Shown: in pieces, positions 18,277-26,980 of the stretch | How positions within the stretch are numbered: position 1 is the stretch's first letter | Layout of the letters: every line of letters begins with the position of its first letter | Assembly (NCBI RefSeq): GCF_001463905.1 | Contig: NZ_BBWR01000008.1 | Span: forward strand, 186,001-250,000 | Length of the DNA: 64,000 nucleotides | Origin: Aureimonas frigidaquae | GTDB taxonomy: Bacteria > Pseudomonadota > Alphaproteobacteria > Rhizobiales > Rhizobiaceae | Direction: 5' to 3' | Program-made: the position numbers and the translations under genes | The notes under the pieces: model-generated | Told to the model about the DNA's origin: nothing | The model's input: only the letters and a program-made list of their open reading frames with translations | Databases searched by the model: none

Positions 18277-19233
18277 TCAGGCGCCGCGCCGTATGCCATG
18301 CCGGTTCAGCTTGCGATGCAGCGTCGCGCGGCTGACGCCGAGGCTGCGCGCCGTAGCCGAAACCTGCCCGCCATGGCGGGCGAGGGCCCGCAGCAGCATG
18401 GCGCGCTCGGCCGCGTCGAAGCCCTCCTCGGCCTGGCCGAGCGCCAGCGATGCCGGCAGCGGCCGCCCTTCGCCGAGCGCCGACATGTCCCGCGCCAGGC
18501 GCGCGCCGCGTGTCGCGCCCACCACCATGTCGTCGCCGTCCACGGCGATGAGCCCGCCCGGACCCTTGTCCGAGGCCGGCGTGACGAGGATGCGATGCTG
18601 CGCGAAGACGGCGCGGAAGTGGTCCGTCTCGATCCGCCGCGCAGCCTCGCCCACCGACAGGGCGATCAACTGGGCGAACTCCGCCGTCAGGTCCCACCGG
18701 CAGGACGATACGTCAATGGCGGCGGCCAGGCGTCCTTCATGGTCGAAGATCGGCGCCGTGGTGCAGCTCAGAAGCGTGTTGCGCGTCAGGAAGTGCTGAT
18801 CGCGGTGGATCGTGACGGCGCGTTCCTCGGCCAGGCAGGTGCCGATGCCGTTGGTGCCCTCCGCCTCTTCGCTCCAGACCGTGCCTGTCCACAGGCCCCA
18901 ATCCTCGAAGGTCCGATCGTCCGCCGGCGCGCCGCGGCGCTCGACGGGGATGCCCTGCGGATCGGCCAGGAGGACGCAGCAGCCAATGCCGCCGACCGCC
19001 ATGTAAAGCCTGTCCAGCGTATCCTGCGCGACATCGATCAAGGGTTCCAGCGGTTCGCGAATGCGGGCCAGTTCCCAGGCGCCGAGGCGGTGCGGCGGGG
19101 TCCGGGCTTCCGGGCGCAGGCGATGGAGGTTCATGGAACGCTGCCAGGAGGCGACGAGCGCCGAGCGCGCGGCACCGCCCCGTGCCAGGGCATTTTCCAC
19201 CACGGCGACATGCTGGTTCATTTCTGCCTGCAA
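18277..19233 (-). CDS. GAF-Fis transcriptional regulator (AcoR-like, without AAA+ domain)
   Basis: A 318-residue regulator resembling AcoR activators at both ends. Residues 1-60 carry the AcoR N-terminal helix region (SALVASWQRSMNLHRLRPEA). Residues 70-210 form a GAF sensor, with the WTGTVWSEEAEGTNGIGTCL segment common to the family. The C-terminal Fis-type HTH is RHGGQVSATARSLGVSRATL. The central AAA+ sigma-54-activating ATPase (GAFTGA loop, Walker A) is absent, so it cannot act as a normal bacterial enhancer-binding protein. It likely controls the downstream ALDH through the inverted repeat at 18238-18255. Confidence 0.85.
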   Translation of the reverse strand: MQAEMNQHVAVVENALARGGAARSALVASWQRSMNLHRLRPEARTPPHRLGAWELARIREPLEPLIDVAQDTLDRLYMAVGGIGCCVLLADPQGIPVERRGAPADDRTFEDWGLWTGTVWSEEAEGTNGIGTCLAEERAVTIHRDQHFLTRNTLLSCTTAPIFDHEGRLAAAIDVSSCRWDLTAEFAQLIALSVGEAARRIETDHFRAVFAQHRILVTPASDKGPGGLIAVDGDDMVVGATRGARLARDMSALGEGRPLPASLALGQAEEGFDAAERAMLLRALARHGGQVSATARSLGVSRATLHRKLNRHGIRRGA

Positions 19234-19550
19234 GCCATCCTCCCGATCGCTGCCGGCGGCAAAGGGGAATTCTCAGGGTGTCGGCGCGCTCCTCCCGTAC
19301 CGACGCTCCGGCGGCCCTTTGCCACACGTTGGCCCGAACTTAGTCTGCCCAAACCCTCCCGTCCATGCCGACCTATGCTGCGCCGCGGCAGCCGCTGCGC
19401 CGTCAGAGCCGGCGCGCGTCGGGATACAGAATGATCGATTATACCTTACAAAGCGCATGGTTCAGCCATCTGAAATGCGCGTTCATGCCCTTCAATCCGC
19501 GCAGTGCGAGCCGCTAAGCTCCGGTCTTTACGAGCAGGCCGGGGGCATCA
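19234..19550. other. 317-bp intergenic region upstream of arginase
   Basis: The only gene-free stretch over 300 bp. It lies between the divergent GAF-Fis regulator and arginase and should hold both promoters. The middle (about 19430-19450) is AT-richer than its surroundings (GATCGATTATACCTTACAAA), but I could not define a promoter or operator. The right end carries a G-run (GGGGG at 19541-19545) that can serve as Shine-Dalgarno for the TTG start at 19551. Confidence 0.6.
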
Positions 19551-20480
19551 TTGAAACGCGAACGTTGCGTCATTCTGGGAATTCCGGTGCAGGACGGGGC
19601 CGGGCGGCTGGGCTGCGAGATGGGCCCGAGCGCCTATCGCACCGCGGGCATGCCGGCGGCGCTGTCGGGGCTCGGCTATGAGGTCGAGGATCTGGGTGAC
19701 GTGCGGATCGGCGCCGTGGACCCCGTTGCCCACGCCAACGACGCCATCCACCATCTGGGCGAAATCCGCGCCTGGAACGCGGCCATCGCCGATGCGGCGG
19801 AAGGGGCGGCGGGCCGTGGCTTCCCGATCTTCATGGGCGGGGATCACAGCCTTTCGGCCGGCACCATCGCCGGCCTGAGCCGCCATGCCGCGCGCGAGGA
19901 CCGGCCGCTCTTCGTCTTGTGGCTGGATGCGCACCCCGATTTCCATACGCTGGAGACGACGGCGAGCGGCAATCTGCACGGCGTGCCGATGGCCTATGCG
20001 ACCGGGCGCCCCGGCTTCGGCGATGCGCTGCCGGCGCAGGGGCCGGCCATCCCGCCGGCCAATGTCTGCATGATCGGCCTGCGCAGCGTAGACCCTGCCG
20101 AGCGCGCGGCGCTGGCCGATGCGGGCGTCGAGGCCTATGACATGCGCGCGCTGGACGAGTGCGGCATGGCCGCCCTGCTCAAGGGCTTTCTCGACAGGGT
20201 CGCCGCCGCCGACGGGCTCCTGCACGTCAGCCTGGACGTGGATTTTCTCGACCCCGGCATCGCGCCGGCCGTCGGCACGACGGTGCCCGGCGGCGCCACC
20301 TTCCGCGAGGCGCATCTGGCGATGGAGATGCTGCACGACAGCGGCCGCGTCGTCAGCCTGGACCTCGTGGAACTGAACCCTTTCCTCGACGAGCGCGGGC
20401 GCACCGCGATCCTCATGGTCGATCTTGCAGCGAGCCTTCTGGGCCGCCGCATCCTCGACCGTCCCACCCGGAGCTTCTGA
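19551..20480 (+). CDS. rocF: Arginase
   Basis: Hydrolyses L-arginine to L-ornithine and urea with a binuclear Mn2+ centre. The 309-residue protein has all ureohydrolase metal motifs: GGDHSLSAG near residue 97, WLDAHPDFHT near 124, and SLDVDFLDPGIAPAVG near 226. NLHGVPMAYATG, an arginase substrate loop, is also present. The start is a TTG preceded by a G-rich Shine-Dalgarno; no ATG or GTG is nearby in frame. Its stop overlaps the ATG of ornithine cyclodeaminase (TGATG), so its product passes directly to the next enzyme. Confidence 0.95.
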   Translation: MKRERCVILGIPVQDGAGRLGCEMGPSAYRTAGMPAALSGLGYEVEDLGDVRIGAVDPVAHANDAIHHLGEIRAWNAAIADAAEGAAGRGFPIFMGGDHSLSAGTIAGLSRHAAREDRPLFVLWLDAHPDFHTLETTASGNLHGVPMAYATGRPGFGDALPAQGPAIPPANVCMIGLRSVDPAERAALADAGVEAYDMRALDECGMAALLKGFLDRVAAADGLLHVSLDVDFLDPGIAPAVGTTVPGGATFREAHLAMEMLHDSGRVVSLDLVELNPFLDERGRTAILMVDLAASLLGRRILDRPTRSF

Positions 20481-21520
20481 TGCAGCCGAACCTCAACATC
20501 GTCCCCTTCGTCAGCGTCGACAATATGATGAAGCTCGTCCTCTCCATCGGGGTGGAGGCGTTTCTGACGGGCCTTGCCGCCTATGTGGAAGACGATTTCC
20601 GCCGCTGGGAATCCTTCGACAAGACGCCGCGCGTCGCCTCGCACAGCGCGGAGGGCGTTATCGAGCTGATGCCGACGAGCGACGGCGTGGCCTACGGCTT
20701 CAAATATGTGAACGGCCATCCGCGCAACACCCGGGACGGCCGTCAGACCGTCACCGCCTTTGGTGTCCTGGCCGATGTGTCCAACGGCTATCCGCTGCTG
20801 CTGACCGAAATGACGATCCTGACGGCACTGCGCACGGCGGCGACCTCCGCCGTGGCAGGCAGGCACCTGGCGGCCAAGGGCGCGCGTTGCATGGCGATCA
20901 TTGGTAATGGCGCACAGGCCGAGTTCCAGGCGCTGGCTTTCAAGGCGCTGATGGGCATCGACCGGCTCCGGCTCTACGATATCGACCGGACGGCGAGTGA
21001 GAAGTGCGTGCGCAATCTGAAAGGCCTCGGCTTCGATATCCATGTTGCCGCAAGTGCGGAGGATGCGGTGGAAGGCGCCGATATCGTCACGACCGTGACG
21101 GCCGACAAGCAATATGCCACCATCCTGACCGACAACATGGTCGGCGCCGGCGTCCACATCAATGCGGTCGGCGGGGATTGCCCGGGCAAGACGGAACTGC
21201 ACGCCGACATTCTGCGCCGCGCGCAGATCTTCGTCGAGTATCCGCCGCAGACGCGGATCGAGGGCGAGATCCAGCAGCTGCCGGCCGACTACCCTGTCCG
21301 CGAACTCTGGCGCGTCATCGCCGGCTTGGACGCCGGGCGCGCCGATCCGGCAGAGATCACGCTGTTCGACAGCGTGGGATTTGCAACGGAAGACTTCTCC
21401 GCATTGCGCTTCGTGCGGGACCGGCTTCACGGAACGCAGTTCTACGAGGACCTCGACCTTCTGGCCGATCCGGACGAGCCGCGAGACCTGTTCGGCATGC
21501 TGCTGCGCGCCGCGGCCTGA
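20480..21520 (+). CDS. ocd: Ornithine cyclodeaminase
   Basis: Converts L-ornithine to L-proline with loss of ammonia, using bound NAD+ (mu-crystallin family). The 346-residue protein has GRQTVTAFGVLADVSNGYPL and TILTALRTAATSAVAGRHLA as the substrate region, the NAD Rossmann motif IIGNGAQAEFQALAFKAL near residue 138, and NAVGGDCPGKTELHADIL with the catalytic Asp in the GDCPGKTEL signature of true ornithine cyclodeaminases. With arginase it forms the two-step arginine-to-proline route typical of rhizobia and agrobacteria. Start fixed by overlap with the arginase stop. Confidence 0.95.
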   Translation: MQPNLNIVPFVSVDNMMKLVLSIGVEAFLTGLAAYVEDDFRRWESFDKTPRVASHSAEGVIELMPTSDGVAYGFKYVNGHPRNTRDGRQTVTAFGVLADVSNGYPLLLTEMTILTALRTAATSAVAGRHLAAKGARCMAIIGNGAQAEFQALAFKALMGIDRLRLYDIDRTASEKCVRNLKGLGFDIHVAASAEDAVEGADIVTTVTADKQYATILTDNMVGAGVHINAVGGDCPGKTELHADILRRAQIFVEYPPQTRIEGEIQQLPADYPVRELWRVIAGLDAGRADPAEITLFDSVGFATEDFSALRFVRDRLHGTQFYEDLDLLADPDEPRDLFGMLLRAAA

Positions 21521-21624
21521 CACGCCGTTTCAGGGACAGACCGAATCGGGCCGCGATGCTGGAGGAGCGTCGCGGCCCGATCTGCGTTTGCGGAAGCCCA
21601 CTGCTCTGCGCGTTCGGGCGGCAG

Positions 21625-21668
21625 GTTGCATCTTCAGTGGGCACAAATCTGGTTGCCCATTATGCAAC
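21625..21668. promoter_or_regulatory. Operator-like repeats upstream of XRE-cupin regulator
   Basis: GTTGC-N7-GCAAC at 21652-21668 is a 17-bp inverted repeat of the size bound by XRE dimers. A further GTTGCAT at 21625-21631 pairs with ATGCAAC at 21662-21668, and TGGGCA (21638-21643) pairs with TGCCCA (21654-21659), so the whole block could also fold as a stem. It lies 58-101 bp before the regulator start: candidate autoregulatory site. Confidence 0.5.
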
Positions 21669-21725
21669 TTCGATTTCTTCCCAAACTCGACAACAAAAGG
21701 CTTTTCTCGCGCATCGGAATCGATA

Positions 21726-22373
21726 ATGTTGCCTGTAGAGAAACAGCTTGAGGCACTCATGGTAGCGCGAGAAAAGCCCTTCGAGAGCGGAGCGGACACG
21801 GCGGACCCATCCGCGACGAGTTCGCCGAACGGCTTCAATGTCGGTGCCCGGCTCCGCGCCTTTCGCCTGCAGAAGCGGATTTCCATCGACACGGTCGCCG
21901 AGCGCGCGGGTGTCAGCAAATCCTTTCTCAGCCGCTTCGAGCGGGATCTCGTCCAGGCGTCCATCGCCTCGCTCCTGCGCATCTGCGACGCGCTCGACGT
22001 GCGCCCGGGCGCCATCTTCGATCCGCCGGCGACGCGTTTCGTCAAGGCGGGAGAGGGGGCCCCGATCAATCTGGGCGGCATCGGCATGCGCGAGCGGATC
22101 ATCGGCGGCGTGGGCAACGAGCACATGATGGCGCTGCATTCCGTCGTGGCGCCGGGCGGCGGCTCGGGGCCGGAGCCCTATTCGCTGCGTGCGGACCTCG
22201 ACCTCGTGCATGTGATCAGCGGTTGCCTCGACATCTCCGTCGGCGGCGAGGATTACCACATGACATCGGGCGATACGCTGAGCTTCGACCCGAAGATTCC
22301 CCACACCTGGCGCAACCCGTCCGAGAGCGAGCCCTGCGTGACGCTCTGGACGATCGTGCCGCCGCCCGCCTGA
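21726..22373 (+). CDS. XRE-family regulator with cupin sensor domain
   Basis: A 215-residue transcription factor. An N-terminal helix-turn-helix ([20 protein letters not shown], then [20 protein letters not shown], about residues 41-80) is followed by a C-terminal cupin-2 barrel ([20 protein letters not shown], about 158-205) that usually binds a small ligand. It sits between the arginase/cyclodeaminase pair and the amino acid ABC transporter and is the likely local regulator. A second in-frame ATG at 21759 is an alternative start. Confidence 0.88.
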   Translation: MLPVEKQLEALMVAREKPFESGADTADPSATSSPNGFNVGARLRAFRLQKRISIDTVAERAGVSKSFLSRFERDLVQASIASLLRICDALDVRPGAIFDPPATRFVKAGEGAPINLGGIGMRERIIGGVGNEHMMALHSVVAPGGGSGPEPYSLRADLDLVHVISGCLDISVGGEDYHMTSGDTLSFDPKIPHTWRNPSESEPCVTLWTIVPPPA

Positions 22374-22408
22374 GCGGCGGGCGGACAGACCCTCTGGCGG
22401 ACAGGTCC

Positions 22409-23182
22409 ATGGACAAGCTTCACATCCGTGGCATCCACAAGCGGTTCGGCGAAACGGAGGTGCTCAAGGGCATCAACCTGTCCGCCACCGCAGGCGATGT
22501 CATCAGCATCATCGGATCCAGCGGTTCGGGCAAGAGCACCTTCCTGCGCTGCATCAACCTTCTGGAGCGGCCCAATGCGGGCACGATCAGCGTCAACGGA
22601 GAGGCGCTCGAACTGATCCCCGACCGCCGCGACGGGACGCTCCGCGCACGAAAGCCCGCGCAGTTGCAGCGCATGCGGGCGCGGCTGGCCATGGTGTTCC
22701 AGAATTTCTGCCTGTGGTCGCACATGACCATCCTGGACAATGTGGTGGAGGCGCCCGTCAGCGTGCTCGGCCTGGCGCGCCGGGATGCCGTCGACCGGGC
22801 GCGCCGCAACCTGGAAAAGGTCGGGCTTCGGCCGGACATGCTCGATCGTTACCCGAGCCAGCTTTCGGGCGGCCAGCAGCAGCGTGTGGCCATTGCCCGC
22901 GCGCTGACCATGGAGCCCGACGTCATGCTCTTCGACGAGCCGACCTCCGCCCTCGACCCGGAACTTGTGGGCGAGGTGCTCCGCGTCATGCAGGCGCTGG
23001 CGGAGGAGGGGCGCACCATGGTCGTCGTCACGCATGAAATGGGATTTGCGCGGCATTTGTCGTCGCGCGTCATGTTCCTGCACGCCGGCACGGTGGAGGA
23101 AGAGGGAACCCCGGACGACCTCTTCTCCCGCGCACAAAGCCCGCGCCTTCAACAGTTTCTCGCCGGCCGCCTGCACGCCTGA
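22409..23182 (+). CDS. Polar amino acid ABC transporter ATP-binding protein (HisP-like)
   Basis: A 257-residue ATPase of the HAAT/PAAT import class. Walker [10 protein letters not shown] is near residue 37, the Q-loop in [13 protein letters not shown], the signature [15 protein letters not shown] near 150, Walker [15 protein letters not shown] and the H-loop in [10 protein letters not shown]. HisP/GlnQ-like proteins of this form serve basic or polar amino acids. First gene of an ATPase, binding protein, permease, permease operon between arginine-catabolic genes, so arginine, ornithine, citrulline or a guanidino compound is the expected cargo. Confidence 0.93.
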   Translation: MDKLHIRGIHKRFGETEVLKGINLSATAGDVISIIGSSGSGKSTFLRCINLLERPNAGTISVNGEALELIPDRRDGTLRARKPAQLQRMRARLAMVFQNFCLWSHMTILDNVVEAPVSVLGLARRDAVDRARRNLEKVGLRPDMLDRYPSQLSGGQQQRVAIARALTMEPDVMLFDEPTSALDPELVGEVLRVMQALAEEGRTMVVVTHEMGFARHLSSRVMFLHAGTVEEEGTPDDLFSRAQSPRLQQFLAGRLHA

Positions 23183-23269
23183 GCGCGGCGCCCGGCACAG
23201 GGATTTCGGCGCTTGGGCCCGGCGTCGAAACGCATGCTCCACCCTTCCACAAGAAGAGAGACACGTTCC

Positions 23270-24037
23270 ATGAACCGTTTTACATCCCTCATCGGCAGCA
23301 GCCTCATTGCACTGGCGGCACTGGCCATGCCGGCGCATGCGCAGACCGTGACCATCGCCACCGACGCGACCTTTCCGCCCTTCGAATCCGTCGACGCCAA
23401 CGGCAAGCTGGTCGGCTACGACATCGAGCTGATGGACGCCGTCTGCACGGCGGCCGCGCTCGACTGCGATATCATCGCGGCCGCCTGGGACGGGATGATC
23501 CCCGGCCTGCAGGCCGGCAAGTACGATGCCCTGATCTCGCAGCTCACCGTGACGGAAGCCCGCCGCAAGATCATGGCCTTCAGCGATGTCTACAGCCGGC
23601 CCATCTTCCGCTTCGTCGCCCGCAAGGGCGCGGATCTGGACGTTTCGCCCGAAGGGCTGGCCGGCAAGGTCATTGCCGTGCAGACCGGCACGCCGATGGA
23701 TGCCTACGTGACCAAAACCTATCCGCAGGCGACCATCCGCCGCTATGACGGCGGCAGCGCCCCCTATCTGGAACTGACGGCCGGCCGTGCGGACCTGCAT
23801 ATGAGCTACGAGGCGCAGATCACGCACAGCTTCCTGAAGGGGGCGGGCGCACAGGATTTCGAACTGGTCGGCCCGCGCTTGACGGGTGCCGATGCGCCGG
23901 AATTCGGTGAGGGCGTGGCCATCGCCATCAACCGCCGCAATGGCGAGCTGGTCGACAAGATCAATGCCGGCCTGGCGAAGATCCGCGAGGACGGCACGCT
24001 CGCCGCGCTCGACGCCAAGTATTTCGGCGAGGAATAA
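23270..24037 (+). CDS. Periplasmic polar amino acid binding protein
   Basis: A 255-residue family-3 binding protein with a signal peptide (MNRFTSLIGSSLIALAALAM, then PAHA, cleaved before QTVTI). The mature protein begins VTIATDATFPPFESVDANGK and continues GYDIELMDAVC, the typical first lobe. LISQLTVTEARRKIMAFSDV is the family motif that contains the ligand-binding Arg. The gene lies between the ATPase and the two permeases. Ligand likely a basic or guanidino amino acid from context. Confidence 0.92.
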   Translation: MNRFTSLIGSSLIALAALAMPAHAQTVTIATDATFPPFESVDANGKLVGYDIELMDAVCTAAALDCDIIAAAWDGMIPGLQAGKYDALISQLTVTEARRKIMAFSDVYSRPIFRFVARKGADLDVSPEGLAGKVIAVQTGTPMDAYVTKTYPQATIRRYDGGSAPYLELTAGRADLHMSYEAQITHSFLKGAGAQDFELVGPRLTGADAPEFGEGVAIAINRRNGELVDKINAGLAKIREDGTLAALDAKYFGEE

Positions 24038-24040
24038 GCC

Positions 24041-24730
24041 ATGCAGGCCGGCTATGTCGTGTCGGTGCTGGCGGCAGGGTGGATCACCCTGGCGCTGGCG
24101 TTCCTGTCGCTCGTCCTGGCCGTCCTGATCGGCATTGCGGCGGCACTGGCCAAGCTGTCCCCGTCACGGGCGCTGCGCTGGTCCGCCGCGCTCTACACAT
24201 CGCTCGTCCGGGGCATTCCGGATCTGGTGATGATGCTCCTGGTCTTCTACTCGCTTCCCGCCCTCCTGAACGAGGCGCTGCTGGCGCTCGATATCGATGC
24301 CTATGTCGAGTTCAGCCCCTTCGTCGCCGGCGCGGCGACGCTCGGAATCATCTTCGGCGCCTATATGGCCGAGACCTTCCGGGGCGCCTTGATGAACATT
24401 CCCAAGGGCCAGATCGAGGCGGCGAGGGCCTATGGCCTTGGACGTTTCCGGATCTTCTGGCGCATCGAGGTTCCGCAGATGACCCGGCTTGCCCTGCCGG
24501 GCTTCACCAACAACTGGCTGGTCCTGGCCAAGGCGACAGCGCTCGTATCGCTGCTCGGGCTCCAGGACGTCATGTTCCGGGCGCGCGGCGCGGCGGAGGC
24601 GACGGGCCAGCCCTTCACCTATTATCTTTTGGCGGGCGCCTTCTACCTTGCGCTCACCGCCCTCTCGCTCTGGGTCCTGACGCGTATCGCCCGGCGCTTC
24701 GAGGCCGGCGTGAAGGTGCTGGGCCGATGA
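24041..24730 (+). CDS. Amino acid ABC transporter permease (HisQ-like)
   Basis: A 229-residue inner-membrane permease with about five TM helices. Motifs: YTSLVRGIPDLVMMLLVFYS near residues 51-70 and the EAA loop QIEAARAYGLGRFRIFWRIE near 125-144. It begins 3 bp after the binding-protein stop, and its stop overlaps the next permease start (ATGA). Forms a heterodimeric channel with the following protein. Confidence 0.92.
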   Translation: MQAGYVVSVLAAGWITLALAFLSLVLAVLIGIAAALAKLSPSRALRWSAALYTSLVRGIPDLVMMLLVFYSLPALLNEALLALDIDAYVEFSPFVAGAATLGIIFGAYMAETFRGALMNIPKGQIEAARAYGLGRFRIFWRIEVPQMTRLALPGFTNNWLVLAKATALVSLLGLQDVMFRARGAAEATGQPFTYYLLAGAFYLALTALSLWVLTRIARRFEAGVKVLGR

Positions 24731-25410
24731 GCTGGGACGTTATCGGCGACAATCTCGGCCTCTTCGCCACCGGAGCGCGGCTGACGCTCATCCTGACGCT
24801 CAGCGCGCTGGCCATATCCTTCGTGCTGGCGCTGCCGCTCGCGCTCGGGCGCAACGCGCAGAATGGCGTGCTGCGCAATGCCATCGCCCTCTACACGCTC
24901 ATCTTCCGGGGCACGCCGCTTCTGGTGCAGCTCTTCCTCATTTATTACGGGCTGGCGCAGTTCGGGTGGATCCGGGAGAGCATTCTGTGGCCGTGGCTGT
25001 CCAGCCCGCTCATCTGCGCGATCCTGGCCTTCGTGCTCAATTCCACCGCCTATACGACCGAAATCTTCGCCGGCGGGCTGCGGCACCTGCCGCCGGGCGA
25101 GATCGAGGCCGCCCGCGCCTACGGCATGTCGCCGCTCACGCGGGCGCGGCGCATCCTCATCCCCGCCATGCTGACACGTTCGCTGACGCTCTACGGCAAC
25201 GAGACGATCATGATGCTGCATGCAACCTCCCTCGCCAGCACCGTGACGCTCCTGGAGGTCACGGGCGTCGCCCGCAACATCACGCTCAATCACTACATCA
25301 TGTTCGAGCCCTATGTGACCGCGGCCGGGATCTACCTGGTCATGACGCTGGTGCTCGTCCTCCTGTTCCAGCTCGCCCAGGCGCGCTGGGCCGGCTACCT
25401 GCGCGCCTGA
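24727..25410 (+). CDS. Amino acid ABC transporter permease (HisM-like)
   Basis: A 227-residue partner permease. Motifs: YTLIFRGTPLLVQLFLIYYG near residues 57-76 and the EAA loop EIEAARAYGMSPLTRARRIL near 124-143. It begins at an ATG that overlaps the preceding stop. Followed after 44 bp by the agmatinase-like gene, which may belong to the same transcript. Confidence 0.92.
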   Translation: MSWDVIGDNLGLFATGARLTLILTLSALAISFVLALPLALGRNAQNGVLRNAIALYTLIFRGTPLLVQLFLIYYGLAQFGWIRESILWPWLSSPLICAILAFVLNSTAYTTEIFAGGLRHLPPGEIEAARAYGMSPLTRARRILIPAMLTRSLTLYGNETIMMLHATSLASTVTLLEVTGVARNITLNHYIMFEPYVTAAGIYLVMTLVLVLLFQLAQARWAGYLRA

Positions 25411-25454
25411 GTGCGCGCACCTTGACCGCCTTCCCATCATCGACGTTGGAATTC

Positions 25455-26414
25455 ATGACCCACAATCCCGATCTCGGCGCCCTGTTCGGTGCGGCCGGCA
25501 CCTCCACCTTCCTGGGGCTTGAGGCCTGCACGGACCTGTCCGCCCTGACGGCGCCCATCGCGCTCATCGGCGCGCCCTGTGCGACACCCTACCGCGCGGT
25601 CGGCGCCTATTGCCGCAACGCGCCCGACGCGCTGCGCCAGGCCACCGCCGCGCTGACGGCCAATATCGACCGCTACGATTTCGACAGCGGCGGCCCGGTC
25701 TTTCCCGATGCCGGCCGGCGCGCGGTGGATTGCGGCAACCTGCCCTTCGACGAGGCCGATGCCGCAGGCAACCGCGAGGCGATCCGCCAGGCGGTGGCGC
25801 GCGTCGTGGCGCGCGGGGCGGTTCCGGTGCTCTTGGGCGGCGACGATTCCATCCCCATCCCGATGATCCAGGCGCTCGGGGAGGCGCCCGGGAACAAGCG
25901 CTACACGATCCTGCAGATCGACGCGCATATCGACTGGCGAGACAAGCACATGGATGAGCGGCTCGGCCTGTCTTCGACCATGCGGCGGGCATCGGAAATG
26001 CCTCATATCGAGCGGATCGTGCAGGTGGGCGCGCGCGGCATCGGCTCCGCAGCGGCAGAGGATTACGAGGCCGCCCGCGCCTGGGGCGTCACCTTCGTGC
26101 CGGCGCGCCAGTTGCACCGTGAGGGCGTGGAGGCGGCGCTGGCGGCCATACCGCAGGGGAGCGAGATCATCATCTGCATCGATGCCGATGCGTTGGACCC
26201 CTCCATCGTGCCCGGCGTGATCGCACGCTCCTTCGGCGGCCTCAGCTACGACCAGACGGTGGACCTGATCCGCGGCGCGGCACAGCGTGGACGCATCGCT
26301 GCCATGGACTTCGTCGAGTTCATGCCCGAGCGCGATATCGATGGCATGGGCGCGCTCGCCGTCGCACGCGTCATCACCACCGCGCTCGGCGTTCTGGCGC
26401 GCCAGGCGGACTGA
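25455..26414 (+). CDS. Agmatinase-family ureohydrolase with altered metal ligand
   Basis: A 319-residue member of the arginase/agmatinase superfamily, expected to remove urea from a guanidino compound (agmatine, guanidinobutyrate, guanidinopropionate or similar). Two metal motifs are standard: DAHID (156-160) and CIDADALDPSIVPG (241-254). The first motif, normally GGDHS with a Mn-binding His, is GGDDS here (Asp131). Carboxylate could still bind metal, so activity is not excluded. It is distinct from the true arginase at 19551. Location just after a polar amino acid transporter suggests the imported compound is its substrate. Confidence 0.85.
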   Translation: MTHNPDLGALFGAAGTSTFLGLEACTDLSALTAPIALIGAPCATPYRAVGAYCRNAPDALRQATAALTANIDRYDFDSGGPVFPDAGRRAVDCGNLPFDEADAAGNREAIRQAVARVVARGAVPVLLGGDDSIPIPMIQALGEAPGNKRYTILQIDAHIDWRDKHMDERLGLSSTMRRASEMPHIERIVQVGARGIGSAAAEDYEAARAWGVTFVPARQLHREGVEAALAAIPQGSEIIICIDADALDPSIVPGVIARSFGGLSYDQTVDLIRGAAQRGRIAAMDFVEFMPERDIDGMGALAVARVITTALGVLARQAD

Positions 26415-26435
26415 CGGCTTGGCGTGTTTCGCGTC

Positions 26436-26861
26436 TCAGACGGAGGAGAGGAGGATGCTCGTCTCGCTGTTGAGGATGCCGTCGATCTGCCGGACTTCCC
26501 GCAGGACGCGGTCGAAGTCCGGCAAGGAGGTGGCGCGCAGTTCGGCCACGAGGTCCCAGGCGCCGTTGGTCGTGTGGAGCGAGTGGAGTTCCGGCAGGCC
26601 CCGCAGGCGCTTGATGATGGCGCTGGTGGACTTGCCGGCCACCTCGATCATCATGACGGCGCGGATCGCGTCGTGATCATGGTCCTGCCGGACACGCACG
26701 GTGAAGCCCAGCACCGCGCCACTGTCCAGAAGCCGGTCCAGCCGCGCCTGGACCGTCCCGCGCGTCACACCCAGCATGGCGGCCAGCTTGGAAATCGGGG
26801 CGCGCCCGTCGGAGCGCAGGATGGCGATCATGCGCCGGTCCAGATCATCCAGTGCGACCAT
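26436..26861 (-). CDS. Lrp/AsnC family transcriptional regulator
   Basis: A 141-residue feast/famine regulator. The N-terminal winged HTH (LDDLDRRMIAILRSDGRAPI, then SKLAAMLGVTRGTVQARLDR, residues 4-43) is followed by the RAM ligand-binding domain (about 65-135), which binds amino acids and builds octamers. I chose ATG 26861, which begins directly before the LDDLDRRM motif; an ATG farther upstream would add a tail not seen in the family. Divergent from the CtlX-like gene with a 119-bp gap, so control of that gene in response to arginine, citrulline or ornithine is likely. Confidence 0.9.
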   Translation of the reverse strand: MVALDDLDRRMIAILRSDGRAPISKLAAMLGVTRGTVQARLDRLLDSGAVLGFTVRVRQDHDHDAIRAVMMIEVAGKSTSAIIKRLRGLPELHSLHTTNGAWDLVAELRATSLPDFDRVLREVRQIDGILNSETSILLSSV

Positions 26862-26980
26862 GCAATCTGCTCCTTTTGCCCGCGCAGTCTGGCGGCTCCA
26901 GCCTGCGAAAATGCATAGCATAGGCGTTTGAGCCGACAGAACGACAAACTATCCTCGCAGCACGAGGCCAGGACAGACAG

